NCBI GenBank assembly: GCA_015521705.1 | Contig: WANR01000016.1 | Coordinates: 1 to 64,000 of the forward strand | DNA length: 64,000 nucleotides | Origin: Desulfurococcales archaeon | Lineage (GTDB): Archaea > Thermoproteota > Thermoprotei_A > Sulfolobales > Acidilobaceae | Direction of reading: 5' to 3' | In this document: piece by piece, positions 62,070 to 64,000 of the stretch | Layout of the letters: every line of letters starts with the position of its first letter | How positions within the stretch are numbered: position 1 is the first letter of the stretch | Made by a program: the position numbers and the translations under genes | The notes under the pieces: model-generated | Told to the model about the DNA's origin: nothing | The model's input: the letters and a program-made list of their open reading frames with translations, nothing else | Database searches by the model: none

Positions 62070-63083
62070 TCACCCGACTTCTACCCGGCTTTTAAGCGAT
62101 GCTGGGATTTCTGGGCTTTCCCATATTGCTTGGTCGTAAATCTTCTTAATGTACTCTATTACGTCCCCTGGTAGGTCCTTTATTTTAGTGTAGTCTGTAT
62201 AATCGGAGAGAGTTTCCCTGTCCTTGGCTATAACTACTATCGAGTCAGGCCTAATCGTTTGGTCTATGAATTTTAGCGCTTTTTGGCCGGGGGTTCCCGG
62301 TAGGGGGCCTAGTTTTTCCTTCATAGCTCTATAGGCTTTAAAAGCCCACTTGAACCATCCCTGCCTCCTTAGCATTCTGTGGTCTCTCAGGGCCTCAGCT
62401 TCCTCCGGCCCTATTGTTTCATCTAGGACGCCTCCAGCGTGGGGGACCCTAACCATGACCCCTACGCCGTGTTTTCTAGCTTCTTTGGCTATGACTCTTC
62501 CAGGTTCCTGCTCTAGCGCATTGTACACGAATTGGAGCACCTCTACCTCGTCATGCTTCAGAGCCTCCATAGCCTGGGGGAGCACGTCTACTTCAGGGCC
62601 TAGAGCTATTCCAAAGTGCTCTATTAGCCCCTCATCTATAAGGGCCTTGGCAGTCCTGTACACCTCCCTCTTTTTAAGCACTTCTAGTGGGGGGTTGTGG
62701 AGTTGCAACAGGTCTATGGGTCTCTTGCCAAGCCTCTTGGCCGACATTCCAGCTGCGAATCTGAGGTATTTTTCATCATATCTCCTGGCAGGCCTTTCCC
62801 TGGAGGAGTAGAAGTCATAGCCAATCTTTGTAGCAACCACGGCCTCCTCTATTCCATCCCCTAGCGCTCTTCTAAGGATCTCCTCCCCCATCCCATAGCC
62901 GTACACGTCTCCTGTGTCAAACAAGTTAATACCTAACTCCCGAGCGTATCTCAGAAGGCTCAGAGCCTCTTCCATACCCACGGGACCATACATGCCTGTC
63001 AGCGAGTACACACCATAGGAGATCACAGAAACCCTAAGACCTGTAGGCCCCAGGACTCTATACAGCAACAATACACACCCCAC
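62070..63083 (-). CDS. Aldo/keto reductase
   Basis: The 337-residue NAD(P)H-dependent oxidoreductase of the aldo/keto reductase superfamily has YRVLGPTGLRVSVISYGVYS, the catalytic Asp and Tyr in NLFDTGDVYGYGMGEEILRR, the lysine in EAVVATKIGYDF and the histidine in DLLQLHNPPLEVLKK. NADP-binding residues near DSIVVIAKDRETLSD replace the usual IPG. The physiological aldehyde or ketone is not known. The longest start is GTG at 63083; TTG codons at 63071 and 63068 are possible. Confidence 0.92.
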   Translation of the reverse strand: MGCVLLLYRVLGPTGLRVSVISYGVYSLTGMYGPVGMEEALSLLRYARELGINLFDTGDVYGYGMGEEILRRALGDGIEEAVVATKIGYDFYSSRERPARRYDEKYLRFAAGMSAKRLGKRPIDLLQLHNPPLEVLKKREVYRTAKALIDEGLIEHFGIALGPEVDVLPQAMEALKHDEVEVLQFVYNALEQEPGRVIAKEARKHGVGVMVRVPHAGGVLDETIGPEEAEALRDHRMLRRQGWFKWAFKAYRAMKEKLGPLPGTPGQKALKFIDQTIRPDSIVVIAKDRETLSDYTDYTKIKDLPGDVIEYIKKIYDQAIWESPEIPASLKSRVEVG

Positions 63084-63125
63084 CAGAAATCTAATAACCC
63101 AGAAAGTTGATAAGGATAAACTAGG

Positions 63126-63204
63126 GCGGCCGTCGTCTAGCCTGGACTAGGACGCCGGCCTTCCAAGCCGGTGATCCCGGGTTCAAATCCCGGCGGCCGC
63201 ACCA
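63126..63204 (+). tRNA. tRNA-Gly (TCC)
   Basis: The acceptor GCGGCCG pairs with CGGCCGC, followed by A and an encoded CCA. The D-arm GTCT...AGGAC, the anticodon arm CCGGC-CTTCCAA-GCCGG (anticodon TCC) and the T-arm CCGGG-TTCAAAT-CCCGG are intact and there is no intron. Confidence 0.97.
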
Positions 63205-63378
63205 ATCAATAAACCATAAGAGTGTTCTCTCCTCTAAGCCTCGAAATTTCATGGCGGGTACTGGTTATAAGGGTATTGGGGCCGCTCTGGATGGTTAAAC
63301 AACCTTTATGGATAGTAGGGGCACCATTTGAGGAAAGGATTAAAACTTCGACTCCAACGTTAGTTTTTGGTGGTTCAA

Positions 63379-63491
63379 GCCGCCGTAGCTCAGCCGGCAG
63401 AGCGCCGGACTCATACGGCCTAGAGCGTCCGAGGGTCGCGGGAGCCTGGGAGATCCGGAGGTCCCGGGTTCGAATCCCGGCGGCGGCACCA
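63379..63491 (+). tRNA. tRNA-Met (CAT), elongator type, with intron
   Basis: The acceptor GCCGCCG pairs with CGGCGGC, then A and an encoded CCA. The D-arm GCTCAGCCGGCAGAGC, the T-arm CCGGG-TTCGAAT-CCCGG and the anticodon stem CCGGA/TCCGG are intact, with loop CTCATA-A and anticodon CAT. An intron of about 37 bases (63416-63452) follows position 37. The loop sequence and intron position match crenarchaeal elongator tRNA-Met; a tRNA-Ile2 with modified C34 is the alternative. Confidence 0.9.
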
Positions 63492-63551
63492 CTTGCGTGT
63501 CTCCCAGGCTCCCTACAAGCGTTATTCTACTGGTTTTCGTCGTACCCTGTT

Positions 63552-64000
63552 TTATCTGGTTTTTCTCACGGTTATGCATTTGTCCAGTTTGGTTTCTTTG
63601 GGTGCTAGCCACGCCTCTTCTATTACTAGGTTGTGCTCGAACTCTGTTATCGACTCCTTCAGGGCCTTTATACATACTTTCTGCTTATAGTGTGGAGCAT
63701 CTATCACTGCCGTTTCACCCTCTCCACCTTCTAGCGATGGGTTAAGCGAGTACCTCCTAGCCCTCTCAATTATCTCCTCCACTACCTCCTTGGTCACGGG
63801 TTTCCCTAGGTAATTGCTGGGTAGTCCGGCGGTCGAGATCCTTGTAATTATAAAGACGAATCCCTCCCTGACCAGGCTTCTTAGGTATTCCTCCTGATTC
63901 GCGCCCCATAGTGGGGCGTAGACCTCTACTCCTAAACGGTCTGCGATCCCTTTGATTCTCTGGTACTGGTACCTGCTAGCTATGGCACCTACCACTATAG
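63552..64000 (-). CDS. dph6: Diphthine-ammonia ligase (Dph6/ATP pyrophosphatase), C-terminal part
   Basis: The frame is open to the right end of the window, so the N-terminal ATP-binding half is outside. The visible roughly 148 residues are typical of the COG2102 group: VGAIASRYQYQRIKGIADR, LGVEVYAPLWGANQEEYLRS, FIITRISTAGLPSNYLGK and the C-terminal GEGETAVIDAPHYKQKVC. The enzyme amidates diphthine on elongation factor 2. It follows the tRNA-Met gene on the opposite strand with 60 bases between. Confidence 0.88.
   Translation of the reverse strand, partial: IVVGAIASRYQYQRIKGIADRLGVEVYAPLWGANQEEYLRSLVREGFVFIITRISTAGLPSNYLGKPVTKEVVEEIIERARRYSLNPSLEGGEGETAVIDAPHYKQKVCIKALKESITEFEHNLVIEEAWLAPKETKLDKCITVRKTR

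Noticed and set aside
63222-63675. Open frames across the tRNA-Met gene and the region upstream of it
   Set aside because: They are tRNA-derived translations (PPGFEPGTSGSP and the like) and overlap a clear tRNA.

Overview
This window reads as a hyperthermophilic crenarchaeon (Thermoproteota), most like Desulfurococcales or Acidilobales; that placement is inferred from gene content, with no database search. Supporting signs are a reverse gyrase, split genes for the thermolyte di-myo-inositol phosphate (DIP), a thermosome, RNA polymerase subunit K, 2-oxoacid:ferredoxin oxidoreductase with a fused gamma-alpha subunit, the archaeal HMG-CoA synthase/thiolase/DUF35 trio, pelota, hypusine and diphthamide genes, a Ced-type DNA-import cluster, PaREP1-family relics, tRNAs with anticodon-loop introns, TATA boxes about 25 bases upstream of leaderless GTG/ATG starts, and many GTG/TTG starts with GAGGTG-type ribosome binding sites.

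Layout. 0-7 kb: thermosome end, small DMT transporter, rpoK, membrane M50 protease, peroxiredoxin, korAB and a dicluster ferredoxin. 7-11.2 kb: small unknown genes and a cedA1-cedA-cedB operon. 11.3-17.4 kb: mevalonate entry operon (HMG-CoA synthase, thiolase, DUF35, HMG-CoA reductase) behind a palindrome-bearing promoter, then a fused hydroxyacyl-CoA dehydrogenase/enoyl-CoA hydratase. 17.5-25 kb: SPOUT methyltransferase, DHH phosphoesterase, inositol monophosphatase family protein, B3/B4 protein, signal peptidase, type IA topoisomerase. 25-31 kb: DIP synthesis pair, acyl-CoA synthetase, flavin reductase, a structured intergenic region, GltD-like flavoprotein, HIT protein. 31-40 kb: UPF0248 and kinase-like pair, NUDIX, D-aminoacyl-tRNA deacylase, a C/D box sRNA, tRNA-Gln, ValRS, pelota, AsnC-type RAM protein, deoxyhypusine synthase. 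40-43.7 kb: a G+C-richer type IV pilus operon. 43.7-45.6 kb: a mobile-element graveyard (degenerate tRNA, frameshifted PaREP1 genes, integrase N-terminal remnant running into tRNA-Ala). 45.7-64 kb: regulator, DMT transporter, enolase, enlarged HerA/NurA pair, flippase-like protein, OsmC, a 44-residue orphan divergent from reverse gyrase, a nitrilase-fold protein lacking catalytic residues, two unknown coupled genes, aldo/keto reductase, tRNA-Gly, tRNA-Met and the end of a diphthamide synthase gene.

Functional themes. DNA import and repair are represented by the Ced cluster, HerA/NurA and topoisomerases. Isoprenoid lipid synthesis and acyl-CoA metabolism cluster at 11-17 and 26-29 kb, and ferredoxin-linked 2-oxoacid oxidation sits beside its likely electron acceptor. 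No rRNA gene, CRISPR array or intact insertion sequence was seen.
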